NCBI RefSeq assembly: GCF_039905635.1
Contig: NZ_CP157000.1
Location: 558,001 to 622,000 of the forward strand
Source: Microbacterium sp. ProA8
Lineage (GTDB): Bacteria; Actinomycetota; Actinomycetes; Actinomycetales; Microbacteriaceae
Reading direction: 5' to 3'
Length of the DNA stretch: 64,000 nt
Below the pieces are notes generated by a model, which had not been told where the DNA came from, ran no database searches, and saw only the letters and a program-made list of their open reading frames with translations. Shown piece after piece: positions 26,001-34,152 of the stretch (position 1 is its first letter; every line of letters begins with the position of its first letter). Made by a program: the position numbers and the translations under genes.

Positions 26001-26681
26001 TCACACCGCGCCGGGACGCGCCGCCGAGGTGACCTGCGGGCTTTCGCTGTCGGGCAGTACCGCGCCGACCGGACGCGCCTCACGGTTGACGAGGCGGCGG
26101 ATGACGGCATCCACCACCGCTCCTATCGCCGCGGCGATCACGATCGCGAGCACGATGGCCAGCAGCGGCTGGTCGTGCAGCCACTGCCCGGCGACGATCC
26201 CGAAGACCGCCGAGTATGCCGCCCAGGTGATGCCGGCGGCGATCGACAGAGGCAGGAACCGGCGAAGCGGGTAGCCCGTCGCGCCGGCGGTCATGTTCAC
26301 CGCGATCCGGCCGACCGGGATGTAGCGCGCGGTGAAGATGAGGAGCGCACCGCGGCGGTCCAGCCCGCGGCGGGCCCACTCGACCGCGCTGGTGACGCGG
26401 CTCGTGCGCATCCACCGGAAGCGGTCCGTGCCCAGTACCCGGCCGAGCTGATACGCGATGTTGTCGCCGATGATGGCGCCTGCGGCAGCCACGCCGATGA
26501 GCAGCAGCAGGTTCGGCTGGCCCGTGACCACCGACACCGTGGCGGCGCCGACCACGACCGTCTCGCTCGGGATCGGCGGGAAGAACCCGTCGATCACGCA
26601 CACGGCGAGCACGATCAGATACACCCACGGCGATGCCGCGAGGTCGGTCACGAGGGTCGTCAGCAGTCCGAGGAGGTCCAT
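26001..26681 (-). CDS. DedA-family membrane protein
   Basis: This 226-residue protein has the DedA/SNARE-associated fold: a first helix, the conserved F-F-P-P-I-P-S-E-T and later F-T-A-R-Y-I-P-V-G-R, then G-x-x-x-M motifs and two terminal helices. DedA proteins are undecaprenyl-phosphate or phospholipid flippases or scramblases, and are needed for envelope integrity. TAGCGT (minus strand, 26689-26694) lies seven bases before the ATG, so the message may be leaderless. It is divergent from the kinase gene at 26790. Confidence 0.9.
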   Translation of the reverse strand: MDLLGLLTTLVTDLAASPWVYLIVLAVCVIDGFFPPIPSETVVVGAATVSVVTGQPNLLLLIGVAAAGAIIGDNIAYQLGRVLGTDRFRWMRTSRVTSAVEWARRGLDRRGALLIFTARYIPVGRIAVNMTAGATGYPLRRFLPLSIAAGITWAAYSAVFGIVAGQWLHDQPLLAIVLAIVIAAAIGAVVDAVIRRLVNREARPVGAVLPDSESPQVTSAARPGAV

Positions 26682-26688
26682 GCCTGCG

Positions 26689-26783
26689 ACGCTACGAATG
26701 GGGAGATGCCCCCACAGCCGACCGAAGGTTGGACTGCACCTTACTTTCGTCAGTCCCGCAGCATGGGGCTGCGTTCCTACGAT
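26689..26783. promoter_or_regulatory. divergent -10 elements for near-leaderless dedA and kinase messages
   Basis: On the minus strand TAGCGT (26689-26694) is seven bases from the dedA ATG. On the plus strand TACGAT (26778-26783) is six bases from the kinase ATG at 26790. Both match the TANNNT plus about seven bases layout of leaderless starts. No clear -35 hexamers are seen. Confidence 0.5.
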
Positions 26784-26789
26784 GGGGGG

Positions 26790-28193
26790 ATGCTCCCTGC
26801 CGGTCGTTCCCTGCGAGGGTCGTGGCCGACGCCGGTCGGGGTCGTGCTCCTCGTCCTCGCGACGTCGATCGCTCTGCCGCTGGCGCGGTGGGGTGATTCA
26901 GTGCTGGTACTCGCGCTGATCCCGGCAGCGATCGCCGGCTACCTGGCCGGACGCCACATGGCCGGGCTCGTGCCGGCCGTGGTCACCTTCTCCGTCGTGC
27001 TGACGGTTTCACTCCCGGTCTCTTACGTGATGCCGGGCACCGCGCCCCTCGGCGACTGGATGGCGAGCGTGCTCATCGCCCTGCTCATCGTCGTTGCTCC
27101 GTGGTGGTTCGGCAGGTACCGGATGCTGCGGGAGGAGCAGCGGGAATCGGATGCCGCGATCCTGGCAGAACGCGCACAGGCCGACGAACGCGCGCGCATC
27201 GCGGACGACCTCCACGACACGATCGGCCACGAGCTGGCATTGATCGCGGTGCAAGCCGGCGCTCTGGAGCTCGGGCGTGAGCTCAGCACCGAGCAGCGTG
27301 AGCAGTTCCGCGCGCTGCGCGAGGCCGCCGTCCGAGCGAGCGACCGTCTGCGCGACGTGGTGCGCGTGACGCGGCCCGGGGACGGTCCGAGTCGACTCGA
27401 CCCCGTCGGCGGCGAGGGCATCGATGCGCTCGTGGCCGGGGCGAAGGATGCGGGCATGAGCGTCCAAGCGGAGATCGACCATGCGCTCCTGGCAGCCGCG
27501 GACCCGTTGATCGCGGAACTGGCGGTGCGGACCGTCCGCGAGGGCCTCACGAACGCGGCCAGGCACGCGCCCGGCGCCGCTGTCGGGATCCATGTCGGGC
27601 GGTCCGACGCCGACGGTCTCGCGGCGTCGATCCGGTCCGCGGCATCCACCGAGACCGGTGCGCAGGGCAGCGGTCACGGCATCCCGAGCCTCCGTCGTCG
27701 CGCCGAGCTCCTCGGCGGGTCGATCGACGCGGACCCGACACCCGGCGGCGGCTTCGAACTGCGACTGCGGGCGCCGTTGCGCGCCGAGACGGTCGCGCAT
27801 GGATCATTGGATGCCGCGGAACCGGCTCTGCGCACCAACGCACGTGCTGCCCGCCGCCGGGTGTGGCAGGCGACGATCGTCCCGGCGGTGATCCTGGGGC
27901 TCGCCCTGGTCGGCTTCGCGGTCGTGCAGGCGATCACGTTCGCGCAGACCGCGGTCACGTCCGAGGTGTACGAGAGCATCGAGCTGGGCGCGACCCGGGC
28001 GGCGCTCGCACCGCTTCTGCCCGCGGGCACCCCCGGTCCGGTGCCGATCGTCGCCGAGCCGCCGTCGCCCGACGGATCGGAGTGCGAGTACTTCGCCGCC
28101 CGCGACGGTTGGCTGCACTTCACCGATGCGACGTATCGCCTGTGCTTCGATCAAGGAGTGCTCGTCGAGAAGACCCTGTTGGAGGCCCAGTGA
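26790..28193 (+). CDS. sensor histidine kinase with an extra C-terminal membrane helix and exported domain
   Basis: This 467-residue kinase has about four N-terminal membrane helices (to about 105) and a HisKA_3 domain with H142 in D-D-L-H-D-T-I-G-H-E-L. A HATPase region follows (about 225-335; E-G-L-T-N-A-A-R-H-A and G-H-G-I-P-S-L). Unusually, a further helix (about 355-378) and an 85-residue tail with two Cys (S-E-C-E-Y-F-A and Y-R-L-C-F-D) come after the ATPase, putting the tail outside the membrane. The ATPase DxG motif is weak. GGGGGG, or a leaderless start, precedes the ATG at 26790; an in-frame ATG at 26763 is possible. Confidence 0.85.
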   Translation: MLPAGRSLRGSWPTPVGVVLLVLATSIALPLARWGDSVLVLALIPAAIAGYLAGRHMAGLVPAVVTFSVVLTVSLPVSYVMPGTAPLGDWMASVLIALLIVVAPWWFGRYRMLREEQRESDAAILAERAQADERARIADDLHDTIGHELALIAVQAGALELGRELSTEQREQFRALREAAVRASDRLRDVVRVTRPGDGPSRLDPVGGEGIDALVAGAKDAGMSVQAEIDHALLAAADPLIAELAVRTVREGLTNAARHAPGAAVGIHVGRSDADGLAASIRSAASTETGAQGSGHGIPSLRRRAELLGGSIDADPTPGGGFELRLRAPLRAETVAHGSLDAAEPALRTNARAARRRVWQATIVPAVILGLALVGFAVVQAITFAQTAVTSEVYESIELGATRAALAPLLPAGTPGPVPIVAEPPSPDGSECEYFAARDGWLHFTDATYRLCFDQGVLVEKTLLEAQ

Positions 28194-28846
28194 TCCGGGT
28201 GCTCATCGCCGACGACGAAGCCATGATGAGGGCCGGCGTGCGCTCGATCCTCGAGTCCGACCCCGAGATCGAGGTGGTGTTCGAGGCCGCGAACGGCCGC
28301 GAAGCGATCGACGGCACCCAGCGTCACCGGCCGGATGTGGCCGTACTCGATATCCGGATGCCGGTGCTCGACGGCCTGAGCGCGGCCACCGAGATCGTGG
28401 CCACGGTGCCGGGCACCCGGATCGTGATGCTGACGACCTTCGGCGAGGACGACTACATCGAGCGAGCACTCGGCGGGGGCGCACTGGGGTTCTTGCTGAA
28501 GGCCGCCGATCCGCGCGAACTGATCGCGGGCGTTCGCGCGGTCTCAGAGGGCGGCGCGTACCTCTCTCCGGACATCGCGCGCCGGGTCATCGCGCCGTAC
28601 CGCGAGGGAGACCGCGCGCGCACCGTCGAGGCCCGGGACGCGGCGGCAGCCCTGACCGACCGTGAACGGGAGGTGCTCGCGCTGCTCGGCGCCGGAGCCT
28701 CGAACGCCGAGATCGGCATGCGGCTGCACCTCGTCGAGGGCACCGTCAAGGGCTACGTCAGCGCCATCCTCGCGAAGCTCGGCGTGCGGAACCGCGTCGA
28801 AGCCGCCGTGCTGGCATACCGGGCGGGCATCGTCGCGGCCGAATGA
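28190..28846 (+). CDS. NarL/LuxR-type response regulator paired with the upstream kinase
   Basis: This 218-residue protein has a receiver domain with D54 (A-V-L-D-I-R-M-P), T in M-L-T-T-F and K in F-L-L-K-A. A LuxR helix-turn-helix follows (L-T-D-R-E-R-E-V-L-A-L-L, S-N-A-E-I-G-M-R-L). It begins with GTG at 28190 inside GTGA, overlapping the kinase stop by four bases, so the two are translationally coupled. A longer frame in this phase runs back through the kinase gene and is not real. Targets unknown. Confidence 0.92.
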   Translation: MIRVLIADDEAMMRAGVRSILESDPEIEVVFEAANGREAIDGTQRHRPDVAVLDIRMPVLDGLSAATEIVATVPGTRIVMLTTFGEDDYIERALGGGALGFLLKAADPRELIAGVRAVSEGGAYLSPDIARRVIAPYREGDRARTVEARDAAAALTDREREVLALLGAGASNAEIGMRLHLVEGTVKGYVSAILAKLGVRNRVEAAVLAYRAGIVAAE

Positions 28847-28896
28847 GCAGGCATCCGCTGTCCAGCAGGTGGGATGCCGCGTGTCAGGATCGACCC

Positions 28897-29835
28897 ATGA
28901 GCACCCTCGTCAACGCAGACACGTTCGTTCGTGCGGAAACGCATCGGATGATGCACGACCTTCAGTCCAATGTCGGAGGCGTCAACCGCTTCCTGCACAA
29001 CCGGGAGCCCGCTGCGATCGACAGGCAGACCGTCATCCGCCTGAACCGTGACACGCTCTACAGCTTCGCGGTCGTGGACATCAGCGCCGGGGCGACGCTC
29101 ACGATTCCCGAGCACGGCGAGCGATACCTCTCGGCCATGGTGGTCAACGAGCACCACTACATCGATGCGGTCTTCCATGACGCCGGAGAGCACGAGCTTT
29201 CGCTCGAGCGGTTCGGAACCCCACACGTGGTGGTCGCCGTCCGAACCCTCGCCGACCCCAACGACCCCTCGGACCTCGCCGAGGTGCGCGCGATCCAGGA
29301 CGGGATCGGCTTGGAAGCCCGCTCCAGCCGGCCGTTCGAGATGCCGGACTACGACACCGAGACCTTCGATGAGACGCGCAACGCCCTGCTGGCGCTCGCC
29401 CGCAACCTCACCGGCTTCGACCGGATGTTCGGCGCCCGCGACGAGGTGGATCCCGTGCGGCATCTCATCGGCACGGCCGCCGGATGGGGAGGCCTGCCTT
29501 CCGCGGAGGCGAGCTACATCGGTGTCGACCCGCGGCTGCCGATCGGGCGGTACGAGCTGACGGTAGGGGATGTCCCGGCCGACGGGTTCTGGTCGATTTC
29601 GGTCTACAACGCCGCCGGCTTCTTCGAGCCGAATGAGCGCGGCGCGTACACGATCAACAACATCACCGGCGTGCGCAACGACGACGGCACCATCACCGTG
29701 CGCTTCGGCGACTACCCGGCCGACGTTCCCAACGCCCTCCCGATCACGGAGGGCTGGAACTACCTCGTGCGGCTCTACCGGCCGCGCCCCGAGATCCTCG
29801 ACGGGCAGTGGACCTTCCCCACGCTGAGCAGCTGA
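28897..29835 (+). CDS. DUF1254/DUF1214 domain protein
   Basis: This 312-residue protein has an N-terminal DUF1254 region (N-R-D-T-L-Y-S-F-A-V-V-D about 46-60) and a C-terminal DUF1214 region (F-W-S-I-S-V-Y-N-A-A-G-F-F and W-N-Y-L-V-R-L-Y-R-P). The family is common but biochemically undefined. Many members are exported, while this one has no signal peptide and should be cytoplasmic. CAGGAT at 28885-28890 is six bases before the ATG, again suggesting a leaderless message. An ATG at 28843 in the same frame overlaps the response regulator and is unlikely. Confidence 0.82.
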   Translation: MSTLVNADTFVRAETHRMMHDLQSNVGGVNRFLHNREPAAIDRQTVIRLNRDTLYSFAVVDISAGATLTIPEHGERYLSAMVVNEHHYIDAVFHDAGEHELSLERFGTPHVVVAVRTLADPNDPSDLAEVRAIQDGIGLEARSSRPFEMPDYDTETFDETRNALLALARNLTGFDRMFGARDEVDPVRHLIGTAAGWGGLPSAEASYIGVDPRLPIGRYELTVGDVPADGFWSISVYNAAGFFEPNERGAYTINNITGVRNDDGTITVRFGDYPADVPNALPITEGWNYLVRLYRPRPEILDGQWTFPTLSS

Positions 29836-29931
29836 ACCTGGAGAACGCTCTCGAATCGGTGCGGATGATCGGGGCGGAGCGGTGAACTCGGCCCTGCCGC
29901 TGCGATCGAACCAGGGCTAGGCTTCGCCACT

Positions 29932-30639
29932 ATGGACATGCTCGGAGGCGACGAGATCGCCGCGGCCGACCTGACGGACTGGCGCAAGCTGGCTCAGGGA
30001 CTGCATGCCCGGTACCGGGTCGGCGACTTCACGAGCGGCGCACGTTTCCTCGTCGCGGTGGGTGAGGCGGGCGATGCCGTCGGCCACCACCCGCGCGTGT
30101 CGATGGGTGCGGGGTACGTCGATCTCAAGCTGGTCAGCGACGACGCCGTCTACCGCGACGGCGAGGGCACAGAACACGTCGTCGAATGGGTGACCCCGCA
30201 GGACGTGGAGCTGGCGCGACGGATCACCGATATCGCCGCCGATCACGCAGTCGCCGCGGACCCCGCCGCGGTCAGCCACATCGAACTGGGACTCGACACG
30301 GCACGTTCGGCGACCATCGCCCCTGTGTGGGCCGCCCTCCTCACCGGGAGCGCCGAGTCGCAGGGGCGCGGGTCGCCCAGCGACGAGATCCGAGACGCCA
30401 CAGCACGGGTTCCGAACCTGTGGTTCGGGGAAGCCGGCGAAGGTGAGACCACGCGTCAGCGCCTGCACATCGAGGTCTATGTCGCGCCGGAGGTGGCCGA
30501 GCAACGGATCGCGGACGCGATCGCGGCAGGCGGGACCGTCGTCGATGACAGCAACGCACCAGAGCTCACGGTGATCGCCGACCAGGACGGCAACACGGGA
30601 GTCGTGTGCGTCGACACGTCGGCCGTGAAGAGCGCATGA
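29932..30639 (+). CDS. pterin-4a-carbinolamine dehydratase domain fused to a VOC/glyoxalase-like domain
   Basis: This 235-residue protein has an N-terminal PCD-like domain (about 1-100), with the pterin-site run G-H-H-P-R-V-S-M and D-V-E-L-A-R-R-I. A VOC-type beta-alpha-beta-beta-beta domain follows (about 105-232; H-I-E-L-G-L-D, L-W-F-G-E, R-L-H-I-E-V-Y-V). PCD enzymes dehydrate 4a-hydroxytetrahydropterin, but stand-alone bacterial genes with VOC partners have no proven substrate. TAGGCT at 29918-29923 lies eight bases before the ATG. It converges with the AAA ATPase gene. Confidence 0.8.
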   Translation: MDMLGGDEIAAADLTDWRKLAQGLHARYRVGDFTSGARFLVAVGEAGDAVGHHPRVSMGAGYVDLKLVSDDAVYRDGEGTEHVVEWVTPQDVELARRITDIAADHAVAADPAAVSHIELGLDTARSATIAPVWAALLTGSAESQGRGSPSDEIRDATARVPNLWFGEAGEGETTRQRLHIEVYVAPEVAEQRIADAIAAGGTVVDDSNAPELTVIADQDGNTGVVCVDTSAVKSA

Positions 30640-30646
30640 ACGGCGA

Positions 30647-30670
30647 ACGGTCCGGCACGGATCGGGCCGT
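30647..30670. terminator. terminator-like hairpin between convergent genes
   Basis: ACGGTCCG (30647-30654) and CGGGCCGT (30663-30670) pair over eight positions with one G-T, around an eight-base loop. It lies between the PCD-VOC stop and the AAA ATPase stop. Confidence 0.55.
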
Positions 30671-30694
30671 GAACGCAGGTATGAAAGCCGCGCA

Positions 30695-32122
30695 CTAGCC
30701 GGCGGACCACCCGAAGCCGGCCACATGGCCGTCGGGCGGTGTGTGCGCGCGGGCCTCGGTGCCGGAGCCGAGCATCGTTCGGGTGAGCTGCTCGCGGGAG
30801 TCCATCAGGCGGGTGAGCTCGGCCGTGAGGTCGTCGTCGCCGGGGGTCCGCTCGGCCTTCGCGGCGCGGAGCACGCTCCGCCGGATCAGCTCCTTGGCAA
30901 ACGATCCCGTGGTGCCCTCGGATCTCTGCGCCGCGGCATCCAGTGCGTCGTCGCTGTAGGGCAGGTTGTGGGCGTAGCGGCGGAACAGCCGACGTCGCTC
31001 GGGCAGCGCAGGAAGCGGCACCTCGACAGCGAGATCGACGCGTCCGGGACGCTCGGCGAGCGCGCGCTCGAGCACTTCCACACGGTTGGTCGTCATGATG
31101 AAGGCCACATCGGCGTCGCCGTCGAGGCCGTCCAGGGCGTCGAGCACCTCGAACAGCAGCGGCTGCGGGGATGCGTGGCGTTCCATCGCGACCAGATCGA
31201 TGTCTTCCAGGACGACGATCGCCGGCTGGAACGTGCGCGCGATCTCGGCGGCTGCACTGACGAACCGGATGCTGGACCCCGTCAGGACGACGGCGGTCGC
31301 GTCCGGTGTCGCACTGAGCAGGTGACGAACCGTCAGCGTCTTGCCCGTTCCGGGCGGTCCGTACAGCAGGACACCGCGCTTGAGATGCTGCTCAGCGCGC
31401 TGCAGGGCGGCGCGGTGGGTGCCGATGGTGATGACGTGCTGCACGATCTCGTCGAGCACACCGTCGGGAAGCACGATGTCGTCAGCGGCCACCGACGGTC
31501 GAGCCACGAACGTGGCGCCGGCGTCGCGCCCGTACTCGGTCGGCTGGAAGGACAGCACCTGGCCGCGAAGAACGCTTCGCTCGACCATGGTGCGCCGCAG
31601 CGCTTCGAGAAAACGTGTCACCGCGTCTGGATCGGTGCCCATCACCTCGACCATCGCGGTCTGCCGACCGAACTGCGGCGCCGCCGCGCGCTGGGCCAGC
31701 GCGATCGGCGACCCATCGAACTGCAGCAGCCGGATGCCGAGAGAGACGACCCGCTTGCTCGAACTCGGGCCCGTCGCGCGCTCTGCGTAATCCACCGGTC
31801 CGGGGGCGTAACGGACGTGGCTGTTGGTGACGAACTCCGCAAGACCCTGATGGTGACGCTGGTCACCCCCAGTCACGCCGATGAGCCGGCCATCGCCGTC
31901 CGCCGCGAGCGCCTCCAGTGCGATATCGGCGTCGACGAGGCGGTGGTCGGCGATCAGCTCCTGCACGACGGATACCTGTGCGGCGTCAGTCGCCAGATGC
32001 TCGCTGAGCAGGTCGCCCAGCGGCGTGCGGCTCGGCCTCGCATCCTGCGCGGTCAGCTCATTCACTCGCCGCAGGTAGTCGGAAACGGCTCGCATCAGGT
32101 CCCGGTCGTCGTCGCTCAGCAC
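30695..32122 (-). CDS. AAA-family ATPase of unknown function
   Basis: This 475-residue protein has a poorly conserved N-terminal half (about 1-210) and one AAA module (about 215-430). Its Walker A is G-P-P-G-T-G-K-T, Walker B V-V-L-E-D-I-D, the sensor T-T-N-R and an arginine-finger region R-P-G-R-V-D. It looks like the FtsH/CDC48-type ATPase core without a protease or membrane anchor, so a protein remodelling role is likely. The GTG at 32122 is chosen because GAGAGG precedes it; starts further up lack support. The tail is short and Gly-rich. No operon partner is present. Confidence 0.83.
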   Translation of the reverse strand: MLSDDDRDLMRAVSDYLRRVNELTAQDARPSRTPLGDLLSEHLATDAAQVSVVQELIADHRLVDADIALEALAADGDGRLIGVTGGDQRHHQGLAEFVTNSHVRYAPGPVDYAERATGPSSSKRVVSLGIRLLQFDGSPIALAQRAAAPQFGRQTAMVEVMGTDPDAVTRFLEALRRTMVERSVLRGQVLSFQPTEYGRDAGATFVARPSVAADDIVLPDGVLDEIVQHVITIGTHRAALQRAEQHLKRGVLLYGPPGTGKTLTVRHLLSATPDATAVVLTGSSIRFVSAAAEIARTFQPAIVVLEDIDLVAMERHASPQPLLFEVLDALDGLDGDADVAFIMTTNRVEVLERALAERPGRVDLAVEVPLPALPERRRLFRRYAHNLPYSDDALDAAAQRSEGTTGSFAKELIRRSVLRAAKAERTPGDDDLTAELTRLMDSREQLTRTMLGSGTEARAHTPPDGHVAGFGWSAG

Positions 32123-32358
32123 GCCCCCGAACCTCTCACGAACCGGCGACACCACGCCACTCCGTGGCCTCGATCGGCGCTGACGTGTGCACCCGTGCCC
32201 CAACGGATGCGCACCTGAATCAACACCGGCCCTGCGAAAGTCTCAGAGATAGTGTCGTATCCGAGCGTTGCCGTTCGTGGATCTGGTGTGCGACCGGTTC
32301 GGGTCGCCACGACGAAGGAGCCACGACATGGCTCTCGTCCCGATGAGAGGAGACGACA

Positions 32359-32745
32359 GTGCCCAAGTATCTGATCGCATTCAACGACGAGTGGGTGCCC
32401 GAGCACACCGCCGACGAACTGCAGCGCAAGAGCGAGGCCTCCAAAGCTGTGCTCGAGGAGATGACGGCGGCAGGCGTCTTCCTCTTCGCGGAGGGGGGAA
32501 TCGATGCCTCGACCGCGATCTTCAGCGTCGTGAGCGAGGACGGGAAGCCCGTCTTCACCGATGGGCCGTTCGTCGAGAGCAAGGAGCATCTCGGCGGGTT
32601 CACCGTCGTGGAGGTGCCGGACGACGAGGCCGCACGATACTGGGCGGGGCGACTGGCCGTCTCACTGGACTGGCCCCAGGAGGTGCACCGGTTCCCCTCG
32701 GGCCTCGCGGAGATCATCGAACGGCAATCGCCTGCGAGTGAGTGA
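32359..32745 (+). CDS. YCII-related (DGPF) domain protein
   Basis: This 128-residue alpha/beta barrel protein of the YciI/YCII superfamily carries the hallmark D-G-P-F-V-E-S-K-E-H-L-G-G-F. Its GTG start follows GAGAGGAGA. Genes of this type sit beside ECF sigma factors of the SigJ/ECF42 kind, as here, where the sigma gene begins 111 bp downstream. The protein is thought to be a target of or accessory to the sigma factor; its chemistry is unresolved. Confidence 0.88.
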   Translation: MPKYLIAFNDEWVPEHTADELQRKSEASKAVLEEMTAAGVFLFAEGGIDASTAIFSVVSEDGKPVFTDGPFVESKEHLGGFTVVEVPDDEAARYWAGRLAVSLDWPQEVHRFPSGLAEIIERQSPASE

Positions 32746-32856
32746 CGTGGCTCGAGACCGGCTGCCCATGACCGGACCGGCGGAGCGCTCTGCGGCGGGC
32801 GCCGCCGAAGCGCGTTCCGCCCGGTCTGCGGCATCCGTCCACGCTCTGCCGGGTTC

Positions 32857-34101
32857 ATGACCCGATCCCCCGTCGAGGAGGCCATCAGCCGCGCACACCA
32901 CGAGGAGTGGGCGCGGCTGGTGGCGGGTCTCGCACGTCGCTTCGGCGATCTCGACCTCGCAGAGGACGCCGCAGCCGAGGCATTCGTCGCGGCGGTGGAG
33001 CGATGGCCGCGCGACGGCGTGCCACCCAACCCCGGCGCGTGGCTCACCACGACCGCGACCCGCAAGGCGATCGACCGGCTGCGTCGTGAATCTCATCGCG
33101 ACGGCAAACAACAGGCGGCACACATGCTGTCGGACGACACCCCACCCGAGCCGACCGGACCGGTCGAGGACGACCGGCTTCGGCTGGTCTTCACCTGCTG
33201 CCATCCCGCGCTCGCCACGGAGGCCCGCATCGCGCTGACCTTGCGCCTGCTCGGCGGGCTCACCGTCGCGCAGATCGCCCACGCCTTCCTGGTGCCGGAG
33301 ACCACGATGGCGAGACGGATCACGCGCGCGAAAGCGAAGATCAAGGCCGCGCACATCCCCTACCGGGTGCCGTCCGCGACCGATATCCAGGAGCGGCTCG
33401 CGGGGGTGCTCGCTGTGATCTACCTCATCTTCAACGAGGGCTACCTGGCCACTGCCGGAGACGACCCGGTGCGCGCCGACCTGACCGACGAGGCGATCCG
33501 ACTGGGGCGCCTCCTGCGCACGCTCCTGCCCGATGAAGGGGAGGTGACGGGACTGCTCGCGCTGATGCTCCTGACGGACGCGCGCCGCACCGCGCGCGTG
33601 TCCCGCACCGGTGAACTGGTGACCCTGGAGGAGCAAGATCGCAGCGCGTGGAACCAGGCCCTGGTGGTCGAGGGCCACGGCCTCGTCCGCGCGCGGATCG
33701 CGGCCGTCGCTGCGGGTGCAGCGCCACCAGGGCGATATCAGCTCCTGGCGGCGATCAATGCCGTGCACACGAATGCCCCGACCTCACGCGATACCGACTG
33801 GTCGCAGATCGTCGCCCTCTACGACCGCCTGATCAGGCTCGATCCCTCCCCGATCGTGCGGCTGAACCGCGCGATCGCGGTCGCCGAAGTGGACGGTCCC
33901 GACGTCGCACTCGCCGAGGTCGACCGACTCGGCGAGGCACTCGCGGAGTACCACGCCTACCACGCCGCGCGCGCCGACCTTCTGCGGCGGGTCGGGCGAA
34001 GCGAGGAATCGCGGACGGCGTACGACAGAGCCATCCGACTCGCCGGCAACCCTGCCGAGCGCGCCTACCTCGCCCGCCGTCGCGACCAGCTCGTGGGGTG
34101 A
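32857..34101 (+). CDS. ECF sigma factor with C-terminal extension (ECF42-like)
   Basis: This 414-residue protein has sigma region 2 (about 20-85; F-G-D-L-D-L-A-E-D-A-A-A-E-A-F and W-L-T-T-T-A) and region 4 (about 120-170; L-R-L-L-G-G-L-T-V-A-Q-I-A). A long helical, TPR-like extension follows (about 185-410) with the DUF6596-type Y-L-I-F-N-E-G-Y. ECF42 sigma factors lack a classical anti-sigma factor and are linked to DGPF proteins, exactly as arranged here; the C-terminal extension is thought to control activity. The gene ends at a strong hairpin. Its regulon is unknown. Confidence 0.9.
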   Translation: MTRSPVEEAISRAHHEEWARLVAGLARRFGDLDLAEDAAAEAFVAAVERWPRDGVPPNPGAWLTTTATRKAIDRLRRESHRDGKQQAAHMLSDDTPPEPTGPVEDDRLRLVFTCCHPALATEARIALTLRLLGGLTVAQIAHAFLVPETTMARRITRAKAKIKAAHIPYRVPSATDIQERLAGVLAVIYLIFNEGYLATAGDDPVRADLTDEAIRLGRLLRTLLPDEGEVTGLLALMLLTDARRTARVSRTGELVTLEEQDRSAWNQALVVEGHGLVRARIAAVAAGAAPPGRYQLLAAINAVHTNAPTSRDTDWSQIVALYDRLIRLDPSPIVRLNRAIAVAEVDGPDVALAEVDRLGEALAEYHAYHAARADLLRRVGRSEESRTAYDRAIRLAGNPAERAYLARRRDQLVG

Positions 34102-34107
34102 ACGGAC

Positions 34108-34136
34108 GACGCCCGCCTGCATCGCAGGCGGGCGTC
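34108..34136. terminator. perfect bidirectional terminator
   Basis: GACGCCCGCCTGC (34108-34120) and GCAGGCGGGCGTC (34124-34136) pair perfectly over 13 bp around ATC. It separates the convergent sigma factor and flotillin genes. Confidence 0.82.
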
Positions 34137-34152
34137 GACCTGTGAACGACGG

